Shown here: in pieces, positions 15,552-26,630 of the stretch
Position numbering within the stretch: the first letter of the stretch is position 1
How the letters are laid out: the number at the start of each line of letters is the position of its first letter
The notes under the pieces: model-generated
What the model was told of the DNA's origin: nothing
What the model saw: only the letters and a program-made list of their open reading frames with translations
The model's database searches: none
Made by a program: the position numbers and the translations under genes
DNA from: Acanthacorydalis orientalis
Taxonomy: Eukaryota; Arthropoda; Insecta; Megaloptera; Corydalidae
DNA: 64,000 nucleotides
Assembly (NCBI GenBank): GCA_034766995.1
Contig: CM068317.1
Location: 13,230,255 to 13,294,254, forward strand
Direction: 5' to 3'

Positions 15552-18500
15552 GTTTATATGTATGTATAATAAATAAAATATGTGAGTACACATTTTTACT
15601 TAAAAAATATTTAGGATACTAAAATCATTTAAATTAAAACATAGCAATGCAATTTCAATATAAATAAAAAAAATATACATCATGTGCATTTGTAAAAACT
15701 ACAAATAAAAAAAATATAAAATATTCAAACATTACATAAAATGCATAACAGATAGACTTTAAAAACATCATTCATAACATTGCATTCATAATATCAACTA
15801 ATTATTAATATAAGGTATATATATATAATATATACACAGTAGAACTCCAATTATGCGGAAAACCGATTATTCGGCCAGATAATTATAATGTACTTATATA
15901 CATATATGTTATAATACTACACCAGACAAATTATTAATAATAAAAAAATATAAATTAAAAATATTTAATAGTAAAATTATGAAAAATATCTAAAATTTCA
16001 AAAATATCTCAAAATATAACTACAGTAGAACTCCTGTTATCCAGAATCTAATTATCCGGAAAATCGATTATTTGTCCATATAATTATAACTTATATATAC
16101 ATACACGTTATAATGCTACAAAAGACAAATCATTTTTTTTTTGTTGTTTTAACATATACGATCTTATTATGAGTGAATGAAATTGAGGTAAGATAATGAA
16201 TAATTTTTCATTGTCTAAGCTGATTTTGTTTATTTTTGCTGGCACATGCTGGGATATTTTTCAGTATATTTCGATTTTGTTCTTAAATCAGTCATCATTT
16301 AACCATTGAACTGATTGTTTCTAGTGTGATTTAATAAATTTGTTTAATAAAATGGATACAGAAAAATCTAGAAACATCTAGAAAACGTGTAGTGCTCACA
16401 TTAGATGATAAACTTAAAATTGTTGGTTTTTTGAAAAAAGGTTTTACAGTAAAGAAAATATATCATGATTATAATATTGGATCATCAACTGTCTATGAAC
16501 TAAAGAAAAGTGAAGCAGAAATTTTGAAATTTCAAAAAGATATTGAAGCCGGCGAGCCAAGTCAAAAAACAATGAGAAAACCAGAAAACACAGCTTTGGC
16601 TGAAGCACTTTTGTTCGACTTTTGCAAAAACGTAGTCTTGGAGATTCTATACCGGGTAACAGCTTCCTTTTAATGAAAAATTGGACGGAGAACCCAAATT
16701 CAAGACAAGCCAAGCTTGGCTAAGAAACTTCAAATCACACCATGCAATTAGACAACTCGGAGTTCACGGAGAAAAACTTTCGACTGATGCAGAGTAGCTG
16801 CAGATATTTTACATGAGATAACTGGTTATTTAGATTGTGATGACGAAGACACCTGAGAATAGCTAAACAGAGATGAGAATGAAGTTCGATACCAAATTTT
16901 AAACGACAACAAAATCATTAGCCAAGTTTTTCAAAAACCAACAATTGAAGATGAAGAAGAAAAAAGAAATTCACAGCAGCCAACAATTAGCTATGTTCAT
17001 GCCATCAAGGCAATTGAAGATATGAAATATTTAAAAGAACAGGACGAGGATAATGACCTGAAGAAAGAAGCTCGGCTGCGATACATCAGAGAATTGGCTG
17101 CAGCTAAACTACTTGCTTCCAAGAAACAAAAAAATAACTGATTTTTTCTAAATATTTTTTTTCTAAATCTAAAAACTAGGTACATAACTTCATTACATAA
17201 CTCAAATAACTATGTGTGCACCTTCATTAATTCAAACATCCATACAATCTGCTCATCCGGAAATTTCGTTATCTGGAATAGCTGTGATAGAGGTTATGCC
17301 AGATAACTAGAGTTCTACTGTATATAACAAAATAATTTAAAAACGATAAAATAATGCATATTTCTTGAATTTAATGAAATTGAATATTCTGATCAAATAA
17401 AACAAAATATACCTATAATAGTGAGTACAGCAGATGCTTGTACATTTCCAGCTGGATTGGAGCCCATACATTGGAAAATTCCAGCATCAATATCCATGAG
17501 ACCAAGTATTTGTAGATTGTAACTAGAATACGCCTTACATTATTACATGAATCTATATATAAAATTACTAGACAATAATAAATATAAAATAATATATATA
17601 AATAAATAAATAATATTTACATATTTTATTAAAACATGGTAAAAAAATATGTCTAACTATATATTCATTGTCGTGACAATTGTTTTATGTGTCGAGTTAA
17701 TAGTGGTTTTTGTTTTCGCTTTTTTTGTTGAATATGTGTATATCGCTCATAAGAGAATTAGTTTATATTCATTTACTATAAAACTATTTTTACCATATAC
17801 TTTACAAATATAAATGTCAGTACTGGCAAAAGAAAGACATTTCATTTAAAAACAAGAGAAAATCTACACTGACATAATAATTTATTAAATGAGTTTAATA
17901 AAAACACTTTACCCATTGACTAGTTTCAAATAATCATTATATTTAATTTTTTCTCCATTTTTGTACCACTGTATAACTGGTTCAGGATTCCCTGATATAT
18001 CACATTCAAATTCAATATCTTTTTTAACAACTTGCCGTGCATCTAGTGGTTTTTTAATAAATTTTGGTGGAACCTAGAACAATACAGCAATTAGTAGCTA
18101 CAAAATATATATATATACATATACATATATATATATATATATATATAAACACGGTAATTTGAATTATGAGGAAGTATTGCTACAATATACCTGTACTTCT
18201 AAAGAAGCAGAAACATCCACAGCATCCTCCCCATTATCGGCACGACACTGGTACATTCCTGCATGAGATTCTTCTACATTTGTAATTTGTAATGTTCCTG
18301 TACCGATCTTTTTGAATGGACTATCAAGATCTCTGTAATACATACATTATCTAATTCAAATATAATCCTTAAGAAATAAAATATGTATATGGATTTTATA
18401 ACATCATGTATTTAAGTAAGGGGATATTCTACTTTTTCAGTTAGAAGAAATAATGTGCGAAAAAGTAGAACACCCCCTTAAACAAAATTATGAAATTGAA

Positions 18501-21500
18501 CACGTTTTTTATAAAAACTTACGCCATATCAATTGTAACACCATTCTTTAACCAAGTTATCCATGGAGATGGGTTACCGACAGCTGCACAGTCGAACGTA
18601 ACTGTCTCGGAAACTCTAGCTATGATAGATTTAGGTATGGCAATAAAACTAGGAGGTGATAAAATATTGGTATATTCAAGATCTTTATTTAAGCTTAATG
18701 TTGCTTTATTGCTGAGTCGATATTGATTTAAACCAGATGCATTACACCTGCAAAAATATAAATATATGTAGAATATACTCAATATATGATTAAAAAAAAA
18801 TAATTTAAACATAATTAATAATATAAAAACCCATATAGAGTCTAGTCTGCTTTTATGCATATCTTTTTAATGTGATTTTAAAGTTATACAGTTGATATTT
18901 CATGCAAATTCGTGGTTTCACCATTGTATATACATATACGAGTTGCACGTTGTTTAAAAAATTTTAAATTTCAATTATATTTTTTAAAATTTATAGTTTT
19001 TAATTTAAAGTCTTCTATTTTGGACTGTTTAAATCATGTTGTATCTACTATCGCTGAAATACGATCACAAACATTAAATGCCTGCTGGAAAGCAGCTTGG
19101 CCTGGATGTGTTGCAAACAGTGCAACCATTCAAACATCGACATAATCAGCTTATATCATTACTTTGGCACATGAAATTGGTGGAGAAGGTTTTGATACCC
19201 TTTTCCGGAATGATGTCAACGAATTGCTTATGGATAATGCTTTAATTGACGATGATATTATTGATATAACTTTAGATATCGTCAAAGACCCAGAAAACGA
19301 TAGTGAAGTAGAAGAAAAACCTATCACTGCAAAAATAATTTAAGACGGTCTTCAACTTTGCAATAAATTGGAAAATCATTTTCTTGTTCATGACACAAAT
19401 TCTGAACAAGTCTTCAAATTTCAAAGTGAGCTGAAGAATTGTATGTCTGGATATCGTCACTTGCATAAAAAATTAGTAAAATCATTATAGCAAAGATTAA
19501 TCACTGATTACATTGTCAGATGAAAAAATCAACAGAGAACGAGAGTGAAGTTGACGCTAATTCTGTTTGCGAAGAACCATTGTCTTTACCATGCAGATCT
19601 AATGCGCTGAGTATCTCTTCTAGTGATGAAAGTGATTTTGCATCAATTCGCAAAGGATGTCGAACATTGTCAGATAGTGACAATAATTCTAATGAAAAAA
19701 TATGAAAAGAATTGTTATTTTTCAATAAAATTAAATGAATTAACTTTTAAAACAAACTTATTTAAAGTTTTATATCAATTTCTTTCATCTTTCGAAGGAG
19801 CATTGTTAGAATTTTTATCAACTTTTTTCATGCAATTTTAGGTGTATTTTAAACTCATTGCTTTGTTTTTATGCGGTTTTAGAAAATTATGGAATGTATC
19901 CCTAATTTTTCAACAAGTTATACCTTTTTTATGCAATTTTTTTATGTGCGGTTTACTGTGGAACGTATCTACTGCATAAAAAGAGACTTGACTATATATG
20001 ATTCTATAACTCTCTGCTTCCAAACAACATTATACGTTGTAAAAGACTAAAGTTTAAAAAACTATCTAGCTTAGTTTGAACCTGAGTTCAACACAGAATA
20101 TATTTAATTTTTCTCTTTATATATACATTTTCACTTTTTCATAAAGATTTTTTAATTTTTTACATATTTTTTTAATATTTTGAAAGCGAATATATCTAAA
20201 AATAGTATATTTTTGAAAAAACATAGTTTCTCTTTCAATCTATTAAACAAGAATTGATTTGAATTTTTATTTTGTCTCAAAGAGGACTTTTCATTTTACT
20301 GAAAAACAGTTATCTTTAAATTTAAATATAGTCATAATTTGTACTATAACCTAGTAAATGAATGGATATGAGTATAAATATTTAGATATAAGATGTAATG
20401 CTTTTTTAAGAATAAAATAATTTTGTGAAAAATATTTGGAAAAAATTATAATCCATCTTCAAATATACAACATTTTAAAATTAAATATAAAAGCAGCTTT
20501 ACCTGTAACTTCCTTGATCAGAAGGTTGCACATCATCTATTTCAAGAGCTCCGCTAGGTAAAAGGGTCATTCTACTTTCATCGATAAAAAGAGGTCGTTC
20601 GTCTTTGAGCCACCTAATAACTGCTGGTGGATCAGCTGCAGCAATACATGTCATATAAGCAGACTGTCCAGGGAAAACAGTCAGATCACGAGGTTCTTGT
20701 TCGAAACCTGACAGACCTACAAAAATTTAATTTTAAATATTATAAGACAGACTAAACTAGGCTAGCAGCCATTTATATCAAAGTGATTTAATAATGTTAA
20801 AATGAACGGTTTAATTATTAATATTATTTTAACAAATATATAATTTTTGTATTTGTAATTTGTTTGGTACCTGTGTCTTTGGATTTGAATTTCTCGTTTA
20901 TTCTCTTTCAGCTTACTATTTTTCTTTTGTTTTCCAGTACTGGTTTCACCTATTCCAACACTGGAATAGATAAAACCGATAATGGAAAAGAAAAGAAAAA
21001 TAGTGACGTCACGGAGAAGAAACAGACAATTTAAGTATTAATTAATCGAATTCTTTTTGAATTTATCAATATATAAATAAATGTATTTAAATGAGAATTC
21101 TATATTAGTTTTACATCATGGTTATTAAAAAAATGTATTTTAATATCAACAAGGTAAATTTAAATGAATTTTTTTAGCAATCACAAACTTACTTGCAAGC
21201 CTTACGGATGCATTTCTGCTGACCAAAATCCCGACACTATTTAATGTTGCAACACATCTATATCCTCCTGTCAGCTCTTGTCCTTCGACGATTTTGTTAA
21301 TATATAACGATCCATTATTTAACTGAGATCTATATATATCACCTACATAAGGTACCTTAAAAGAAATCAAATATTATTTGTTTAAAGTGAGTGTAAAAAA
21401 GAGAGTAAGTTCTTTTTCATATCTTATATATAAACGCTGTAGTATATAGTTTCGTTCTTAGGTATTTTTTATGTTTAAATATATCATGTTGTAAAAACCA

Positions 21501-21795
21501 ACGAATAGTTTTCTCTTTCTATATTTCTTTCTATTTTGTCATCAATTTTGATGGGGTATATACTAGTTGAATAAATAATAATATAGGATACTTTCATATG
21601 CGAGATATAAACTGAATGACTCTAGACACCAGAAGAGACTTACTCGCTGTCCATCGTCCGATGTCTGCCATGATATTGAATCTACTGGCTGCGTTAAAGT
21701 TCCATCTACTAGTTGTGCAGCACAATGTAACAGCGCAGAACCTTCAGGAATCACGACCACATCAGAGGGTTCGACGATGAATTCTAATCGGTGAG
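5427..21795 (-). CDS. fra: Frazzled/DCC/neogenin netrin receptor, 22 joined exons, N-terminus missing
   Basis: This is a single-pass receptor for the guidance cue netrin, acting at the surface of growing axons and migrating cells. Joining 22 exons gives one open frame of about 1562 residues, and every intron is GT-AG with matching phase. In order: Ig1 (residues ~1-110), Ig2 (~110-185), Ig3 (~200-300), Ig4 (~300-390), a linker, six fibronectin III domains (~490-1125), a transmembrane helix (~1140-1165), then the cytoplasmic P1 (QKAHKNQNIKPPDLWIHHDQ), P2 (HPLKSFSVPAPPP) and P3 (QEMANLEGLMKDLNAIT) motifs. This domain order and the three P motifs are specific to the DCC/frazzled family. The tail ends ANEFEC followed by TGA at 5427-5429. 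The most upstream exon begins in the middle of a codon, so a signal-peptide exon ending in phase 1 must lie further upstream; I could not identify it. Exon coordinates are listed separately. Confidence 0.95.
5851..6463. mobile_element. Harbinger-like non-autonomous element in the last frazzled intron
   Basis: The two ends are diverged inverted repeats: AGACTACCATCACGTCAC near 5859 faces a GACTACTAATACGTCAC-like sequence read on the minus strand from about 6458. Inside, a short plus-strand start (MEEKLIEAGER, from 6199) resembles the opening of the MADF/Myb-like protein of PIF/Harbinger elements. A short acidic minus-strand start (METENSSS-type, near 6315) faces it. I infer an internally deleted two-gene element. 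Target duplications were not resolved. Confidence 0.4.
6790..6968 (-). CDS. fra: frazzled exon u: P2 proline-rich motif
   Basis: Encodes LPQQSQQLGGPSGLGG and the P2 motif HPLKSFSVPAPPPTSAPGTP, ending in phase 1 before GTAAAT. Confidence 0.94.
7028..7268. repeat. Inverted-repeat MITE (family M), most complete copy
   Basis: About 240 bp lying in a frazzled intron. The left half (cacttccacaaatgaatttt, ..., cgatcataaattttcaataa) is nearly repeated in reverse complement in the right half, so the element is a near-complete foldback. The core contains atgtgcat on both sides. No open frame. Further copies are listed separately. Confidence 0.75.
7395..7701 (-). CDS. fra: frazzled exon t: cytoplasmic tail with glutamine run
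   Basis: Encodes a Ser/Thr/Gly-rich stretch including RPNYPRTQYTISRAHVTLDQ and a QQQQQ run, ending in phase 2 (AG) that completes a serine codon in the next exon. Confidence 0.92.
7872..8096. repeat. MITE family M, second copy
   Basis: Same arrangement as the 7028 copy: gatcaaaaatgtacaatc on the left faces gaacatttttgatcag on the right, with outer ends tcacaaatgaatc and ttcgtttctgaaagtg. It lies in the next frazzled intron. Confidence 0.7.
8468..8563 (-). CDS. fra: frazzled exon s: small symmetrical cytoplasmic exon
   Basis: 96 bp, phase 1 at both ends, encoding SNEKQDDSTNGRKIIKAKPI and TLPVDSKPLRE. Leaving it out would keep the reading frame, so it could be an optional exon. Confidence 0.92.
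8940..9114 (-). CDS. fra: frazzled exon r: cytoplasmic, after P1
   Basis: Starts AMEKSHAAGTSVGTSNDG, continues PRSVGHEYDPHDYN and DKRTYVPSYVG, and ends in phase 1. Serine-rich and unstructured apart from these motifs. Confidence 0.92.
9562..9791 (-). CDS. fra: frazzled exon q: transmembrane helix and P1 motif
   Basis: Encodes the hydrophobic segment YVIIGGAVFGTLLFSIILII, followed by the stop-transfer FCCKRKS and the conserved P1 motif ending DLWIHHDQMELK. It ends in phase 0 before GTATGC. Confidence 0.95.
10304..10498 (-). CDS. fra: frazzled exon p: end of FN3-6, juxtamembrane start
   Basis: Encodes YLIQYTTDQNNKDRDWI and the tyrosine motif MTYYFKILAKNKKGYGPYSP that ends FN3-6. Phase 1 at both ends. 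Confidence 0.94.
10633..10791 (-). CDS. fra: frazzled exon o: end of FN3-5, start of FN3-6
   Basis: Encodes RRSSDWSMVVVNTT, then PREFIVMPTDDPQIVDLKWL and PPKQANGIITG of FN3-6. It ends in phase 1. Confidence 0.94.
10877..11042. repeat. MITE family M, shortened copy
   Basis: Ends taattcactttgacaaata and catttatgaaaata are the family M outer repeats. The inner arms contain gaatgattaattgataa and gaatatttttgatttgg. It lies in a frazzled intron. Confidence 0.65.
11196..11343 (-). CDS. fra: frazzled exon n: middle of FN3-5
   Basis: Encodes DNRHYVVKYSSV and DELKPNTQYEFTVKVVK of FN3-5. The acceptor is tttttttag and the end is phase 1. Confidence 0.93.
12558..12796 (-). CDS. fra: frazzled exon m: end of FN3-4, start of FN3-5
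   Basis: Encodes PDTEYVISLWARNEVGDGPP, a linker, then PIGLKAMVLSSSTVVLYW of FN3-5. It ends in phase 0 after TLSKNQ. Confidence 0.94.
12916..13074 (-). CDS. fra: frazzled exon l: first half of FN3-4
   Basis: Encodes RPLATSIVIMWNPPKNSNIK, YMLGWG and DGKQRFYEIKGL, ending in a G that completes a glutamate codon in the next exon. Confidence 0.93.
13205..13496 (-). CDS. fra: frazzled exon k: FN3-3
   Basis: Encodes SIVIRWEPPPLEHQNGIITG, YKVRYKRQGGG, the tyrosine motif AASYQVRVQALNINGSGPWS and a short acidic linker before FN3-4. It ends in phase 1. Confidence 0.94.
13564..13767 (-). CDS. fra: frazzled exon j: end of FN3-2, start of FN3-3
   Basis: Encodes FELTGLQIYTEYHIWVVAIN and NQNGPGSAS of FN3-2, then SPSAPPNNVTVEVSSST, the first strand of FN3-3. 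Both borders are phase 0. Confidence 0.94.
14344..14626 (-). CDS. fra: frazzled exon i: end of FN3-1, start of FN3-2
   Basis: Carries the FN3-1 core tyrosine motif GCIYYFQVTAYNQKGAG, then FN3-2 with VPSAPRNLKAMAMSATSILV and EWDEPDITNGLIQRYKVYY. It ends in phase 0. Confidence 0.94.
14721..15258 (-). CDS. fra: frazzled exon h: Ig-FN3 linker and start of FN3-1
   Basis: Longest exon (538 bp). It encodes a basic, low-complexity linker (ITTEQPTKVRSTVRYTRNKN and RRISSRPSDIIG), then a glycine/proline-rich stretch, then FN3-1 from TPSEPRNVAALIVRARFVTL. The acceptor lies in a poor polypyrimidine context (cttaagaag), so the upstream border is the least certain of the set, although its phase matches exon g. 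Confidence 0.88.
15838..15930. repeat. Extra left end of a Tigger/pogo element
   Basis: cagtagaactccaattatgc and the following ~80 bases closely repeat the left end of the Tigger element at 16023 (cagtagaactcctgttatcc), including ataattataa and gttataat(a/g)ctac. It is a partial duplicate or a second truncated copy. Confidence 0.6.
16023..17320 (+). mobile_element. Tigger/jerky-like (pogo) element, internally deleted
   Basis: It sits between TA dinucleotides in the intron separating the Ig4 exon from the linker exon of frazzled. Its ends form inverted repeats (cagtagaactcctgttatcc, and cagtagaactctagttatct on the minus strand). The plus strand encodes a CENP-B type N-terminal DNA-binding region (RVVLTLDDKLKIVGFLKKGF, then STVYELKK). 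After a frame change come a second HTH (SQAWLRNFKSHHAIRQL) and a C-terminal coiled part (EARLRYIRELAAAKLL). The DDE catalytic core is missing between them. Confidence 0.85.
16392..16673 (+). pseudogene. CENP-B-like N-terminal domain of Tigger transposase
   Basis: 93 codons open from 16392. The helix-turn-helix segment LTLDDKLKIVGFLKKGFTVK and IGSSTVYELKKSE match the pogo/Tigger DNA-binding domain. The frame then breaks (around FDFCKN) and continues in another frame. It cannot encode an active transposase because no DDE residues remain. Confidence 0.8.
17413..17522 (-). CDS. fra: frazzled exon g: end of Ig4
   Basis: Encodes LQILGLMDIDAGIFQCMGSN followed by PAGNVQASAVLTII. The D-x-G-x-F-x-C pattern closes Ig4. 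It ends in phase 1. Confidence 0.93.
17913..18073 (-). CDS. fra: frazzled exon f: start of Ig4
   Basis: Starts with VPPKFIKKPLDA, the usual inter-Ig linker of the family, followed by DIEFECDISGNPEPVIQWY. It ends in phase 2 before GTAAAG. Confidence 0.94.
18191..18332 (-). CDS. fra: frazzled exon e: end of Ig3
   Basis: Encodes LDSPFKKIGTGTLQI, then the Ig signature ESHAGMYQCRADNGEDAV, and ends in phase 0 after SLEVQ. Confidence 0.94.
18523..18747 (-). CDS. fra: frazzled exon d: end of Ig2, start of Ig3
   Basis: It opens with the second Ig2 cysteine (CNASGLNQYR) and continues into Ig3 (VTFDCAAVGNPSPWITWLKNG). It ends in phase 2 before GTAAGT. Confidence 0.94.
18838..19992 (+). mobile_element. 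Tigger1-like remnant in frazzled intron (Ig2/Ig3)
   Basis: The ends are diverged inverted repeats (gagtctagtctgcttttatg, and gtcaagtctctttttatgca on the minus strand). The plus strand carries only the C-terminal part of a Tigger transposase in broken frames: SQTLNACWKAAWPGCV, then LAHEIGGEGFDTLFRNDVNE and LLMDNALIDDDII. In-frame stops are scattered throughout. Confidence 0.75.
20503..20716 (-). CDS. fra: frazzled exon c: Ig2
   Basis: It completes the split codon to read SLSGFEQEPRDLTVFPGQ and encodes most of Ig2: the cysteine in AYMTCIAAADPPAV, the tryptophan in IRWLKDERP and the closing SDQGSYR. The arginine codon is split with the next exon. Confidence 0.94.
20882..21036. repeat. Long imperfect hairpin in frazzled intron
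   Basis: The left arm (actatttttcttttgttttc, then ctattcca) is matched in reverse complement by the right arm (tggaatag, then aaaagaaaagaaaaatagt) across a loop of a few bases. The match extends outwards to about 75 nt per arm with mismatches. No protein frame. It could be a small foldback element or a structured intronic RNA. Confidence 0.65.
21193..21355 (-). CDS. fra: frazzled exon b: second half of Ig1
   Basis: Phase 0 start, phase 1 end before GTAAGT. It carries the second Ig1 cysteine in TGGYRCVATLNS and strand residues up to SVRLA. Confidence 0.92.
21644..21795 (-). CDS. fra: frazzled exon a: first half of Ig1
   Basis: Most upstream exon found. It starts inside a codon (two bases, CT) after a ctttcag acceptor and ends in phase 0 before GTAAGT. 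It encodes RLEFIVEPSDVVVIPEG and the first Ig cysteine (ALLHCAAQ), then the Ig tryptophan (SISWQTSD). Confidence 0.92.
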
Positions 21796-21859
21796 CTGAA
21801 AGAAAATAAATAGATGATGAAAATGATCATGTAAGCAACTTATACATTATAATACAGTT

Positions 21860-21975
21860 TCGACACTGTTATGCTATAAATCACAAAAAAATGTTTGATT
21901 AAAAACGTTCAATAAATGGTCATTAATCATTTTTGATTGTTGCTTATGCACATTTCAATGACGATTCCATTCTCC
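21860..21975. repeat. MITE family M, partial copy
   Basis: Only one arm and the core are visible: gttcaataaatggtcattaa, then gcttatgcacatttcaatga. It lies just upstream of the first identified frazzled exon. Confidence 0.5.
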
Positions 21976-22097
21976 TTAGAGCGCTAAAAGAGAGAAAAAT
22001 CTAAAAAAATTTAAACCTTTGCAGTGTTCAAGTATTTATATGTTAATTTCTCAACATAAGGGATAACACATAGGTGTTATATATATATATACACACA

Positions 22098-22133
<36 letters not shown>

Positions 22134-22186
22134 CATATATATATACATATATACATATTTATATATATACATATTTATATATATAC

Positions 22187-22221
<35 letters not shown>

Positions 22222-22725
22222 CATATTTATATATATACATATATATGTACATATGTATACACACACATACATATTTAAAATTGCATTATTAGTATATGTG
22301 ACTTCATGATAAAATTAAGTATTAAATGAGAGATTACCTGATTAGGCATTAAGAATATAAACCGAATGAAGTGTATTTTTATTGTCAATCTCTATGATTA
22401 TTTACTGTAGTGGTTTTTGATACAACAAGAAACTCCTTTTCCATCATAGACAGAGTTACAAATTTTGAAAGCATTTGGATACGGGACACTACTGTTATTT
22501 AATGAACACTATTACTACTAAATGGACATTACTAAAATCTAGTGTCAAGCATTTTAAATATCAACTTCAAATTTCATTTTTAAACCAAATGCTAGGGTGC
22601 TTTGCCCCCTGCTCGTTGCGCTCACCCACTTGCAAATTATAAGCATGTATATATAACCAAATGAAACAATAAACATATTTGGGTATCAGAAATCTCGTCC
22701 CAAATAAATAAAGTCAATGATATGG

Positions 22726-22731
<6 letters not shown>

Positions 22732-22821
<90 letters not shown>
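22732..22821. repeat. Microsatellite (TA)n (CA)n
   Basis: About 75 bp of pure TA followed by CA repeats. Confidence 0.95.
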
Positions 22822-23064
22822 GTTAGTATGTCTATATAAACATTCTGCCAGATAATTTTTTGCAACATGTTTTATAAAGTTTTTTTGTGGATAATTTTGA
22901 TTTTATATACAGAGAAAGATAATTAAATTAGTCGAGTCGCATGAAACACGCGGATTTATTGACGTTTATTTACTGAAAAAATGTGTACTTAATAAAAAAA
23001 TATTAAAATAATTTACAAAATACATTATTAAAGTATCACCACAATAATAGTAACCTGTATCATG

Positions 23065-23128
<64 letters not shown>

Positions 23129-23129
23129 G

Positions 23130-23167
<38 letters not shown>

Positions 23168-23170
23168 GTA

Positions 23171-24063
23171 ATCCTCCGATATACGTCCTTCCGATTAGCG
23201 TCAGAGCAAAATTTGAGACTGAGATCTGAATTAGGTCATCATTCTCTCGATTTAAGTTCTTAAAAAAATGTATGTTCGGGGATTCCTATAATTTTAAATA
23301 TGACGTGTACGTATACTGCTTAGAGATACTTTCTCCTGTCTCATTTCAAATGTTGTTTTCGATGTGAAAAGTTGTCACGTAATCATAACAGAAACTATTT
23401 TTAGCGTTTTCGTTTTAAAAACTTTAATCCAGTTCTCTTTAGTCCAATAATAAAGAAATTAGAGTTTTTCGTATAAAAAAAAAACAGAGGCATGCCATAT
23501 CATTGAAAAGCATAACGGATGTTATTCGACGTTTTAAAAATGGAGAAAAGACATTTGATAATGCCAGCTCAATGGAACTACCACTAGCAACGGTACGAAC
23601 AACAATTTTAAAAAAATCAGTAAAAATACATGCGAGTGCTGCCGCAAGAACGGTGAAATCCGCTGAATCTCAATTGAAGGCCAATGTTATTAGAGAAAAT
23701 GAAAAATGCGTTAAGTGCATGGATAAGTGACTTCAATGAAAAAAAAAATTGTAAACCACATTTATTATCCGGAAAAAAACAATGGGTTTATTTAACGGCT
23801 TAAAGAAAATGGCTAATGAAAACGATAAGAACTTCAGTTTCAGCGCTAGTTTCGGATGGCTACGAAGATTTAACAAGAAAGCACAACTTCGCAATGTAAA
23901 AGTTCATAAAAATAAATGTTAAAAATACCTAAGTAAAAAACAGAACTTTTTTTCTTAACTACATATTTCGATTTTATAGCTTTTATTTTTGTGCTACTCG
24001 ATTTATGTTTTTTCGTTTTGCGTCGCCATTTTTTGGAACACTTCCCGACGTATATCGAAGGAT
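23171..24063 (+). mobile_element. Tigger-type element, N-terminal part only
   Basis: Flanked by TA, with matching ends (atcctccgatatacgtc, and atccttcgatatacgtc on the minus strand). The plus strand contains a CENP-B-type HTH: HAISLKSITDVIRRF, then KNGEKTFDNASS and ATVRTTILKKS. Further on, [18 protein letters not shown], the second HTH, follows in another frame. The catalytic domain is absent. Confidence 0.8.
23503..23730 (+). pseudogene. Tigger transposase HTH fragment
   Basis: 75 codons with the pattern SITDVIRRFKNGEKTFDNA and a second-helix segment LATVRTTILKKSVK, typical of the first DNA-binding domain in Tigger/jerky proteins. It is cut short by a stop after KCVKCMDK. Confidence 0.7.
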
Positions 24064-24069
24064 TATTAT

Positions 24070-24201
<132 letters not shown>

Positions 24202-24211
24202 AAATAAATAT

Positions 24212-24313
24212 TTTCACTTCGCCATAAACCATAAAACTTTTTCTGATCAAAAATAATCAATAAACAATCATTGAACACTTTGATCGAAAAAAAATGTTAT
24301 TTATGGAAGTGAA
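24212..24313. repeat. MITE family M, minimal copy
   Basis: About 100 bp. Outer ends ttcacttcgccataaacc and ttatggaagtgaac, inner gatcaaaaataatcaataa facing cattgaacactttgatcg. The core is deleted. Confidence 0.6.
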
Positions 24314-24527
24314 CAATTCATATAGGGAAGTAAATTTAATCATAGTGACAAATACAAATTGTTATATAAAAACTTTATTCCATTTTATAGTCATACAAGA
24401 GTATTTTTAATAGTTTCTGTTCTTAAATTATTTTTTTAATAATTAATATATTTGTTAATTACTTTTCTACTATAACACATATTTAAATAAAAATATATAT
24501 AAAAAAAGAAACAGTAAAAAAAATTAG

Positions 24528-24564
<37 letters not shown>

Positions 24565-25324
24565 CTGGAAAAAAAATAAAAAAATCAAAATAGGAGCTAA
24601 ATATACAAACATAAAAAGCATTACAATAACAAATACAGATAATACTAATACTTTGATTTAAATAAATAAATGATGCAAAAATCTGAACTTTTTAATGGAC
24701 TGTGTTCTGAAAAAAAACTACTTAAAACACAACAAAATAACGAAAGGATAGGTAAATAATACTGTTAAAATACAAGCATATGGTGTAAGATCTACGAAAA
24801 TTTAATTTGCATTATTGAAATCACTTCGTAGTAATAAATACGATTCAATTTCAAAGAAATAAGTTTTAGAATAATTGCGTTGCTAGAGGGGAACGGCCAT
24901 AAATCCATGCTTAAAAGGTGCAGACACGCTGTCTGTGGCAATTTGCGGTATGAAATTAAGATGAAAGAGTTGCTTTCACCAAACAATTATAATTTGGATT
25001 TCTTACCTACATAATATGTACAAAAGCCAGAACTGTTTATGCACTTTGCGGTACAAATTAAAGCTGCGGCTTTTAAAGGTCAGAACTTTGTTAGGTGGAA
25101 TACTAAGGTTGTTGGTTTGTTTTGATGTCCCTGGAGAGCTCTGCACTGCGAACAGAACGTTGTTAATCTCGTAAACTTGACTATTCGGAAGCATTATAAA
25201 GTTGTTCCGAATTCTTTGTATTTCAACTAGCTGATACGGATTAACATTACGTTAGTAAATACACGAAAAGTGAAAATGGATTTTTACAATCAAGTAAAAA
25301 GTTCTGTGCAACATACTAACATTC

Positions 25325-25328
<4 letters not shown>

Positions 25329-25406
<78 letters not shown>
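25329..25406. repeat. Microsatellite (TA)n
   Basis: Directly abuts the left end of the family A mariner. Confidence 0.97.
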
Positions 25407-26441
<1,035 letters not shown>

Positions 26442-26630
26442 CAACAAAATTGAACAAATATTGAGCAGAATATTGAACAAAAACTGATCAAAGTATTAAA
26501 CAAAAATTGAACAATAATCGGACAAAAAATAAACAAAAAACGTGTCGAGGTTTCGTATTAAATTATTATTAACAATGACATCTCAAGTTACACGAAAAAT
26601 TATGATATTTGTATCATAACAACTGACGTC

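Larger units (their letters stand above)
21796..23170. other. Upstream intronic/intergenic stretch with microsatellites
   Basis: No exon was recognised. It holds a mixed (CATA)n and (TATACA)n block at 22080-22275, a pure (TA)n with (CA)n at 22732-22821, and (TA)n with (GTAT)n at 23066-23160. Confidence 0.6.

Noticed and set aside
22080..22275. Possible CRISPR-like regular repeats
   Set aside because: These are eukaryotic (CATA)n/(TATACA)n microsatellites without spacers.
22074..22292. Open frames made of YIYIYI or similar, here and at every (TA)n tract
   Set aside because: These are translations of (TA)n and (CATA)n repeats, not genes.
25003..25194. Minus-strand frame from MLPNSQVYEINNV followed by a donor-like GTAAGA, considered as the frazzled first exon
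   Set aside because: It is not a signal peptide and it reaches a stop before a phase-1 donor.
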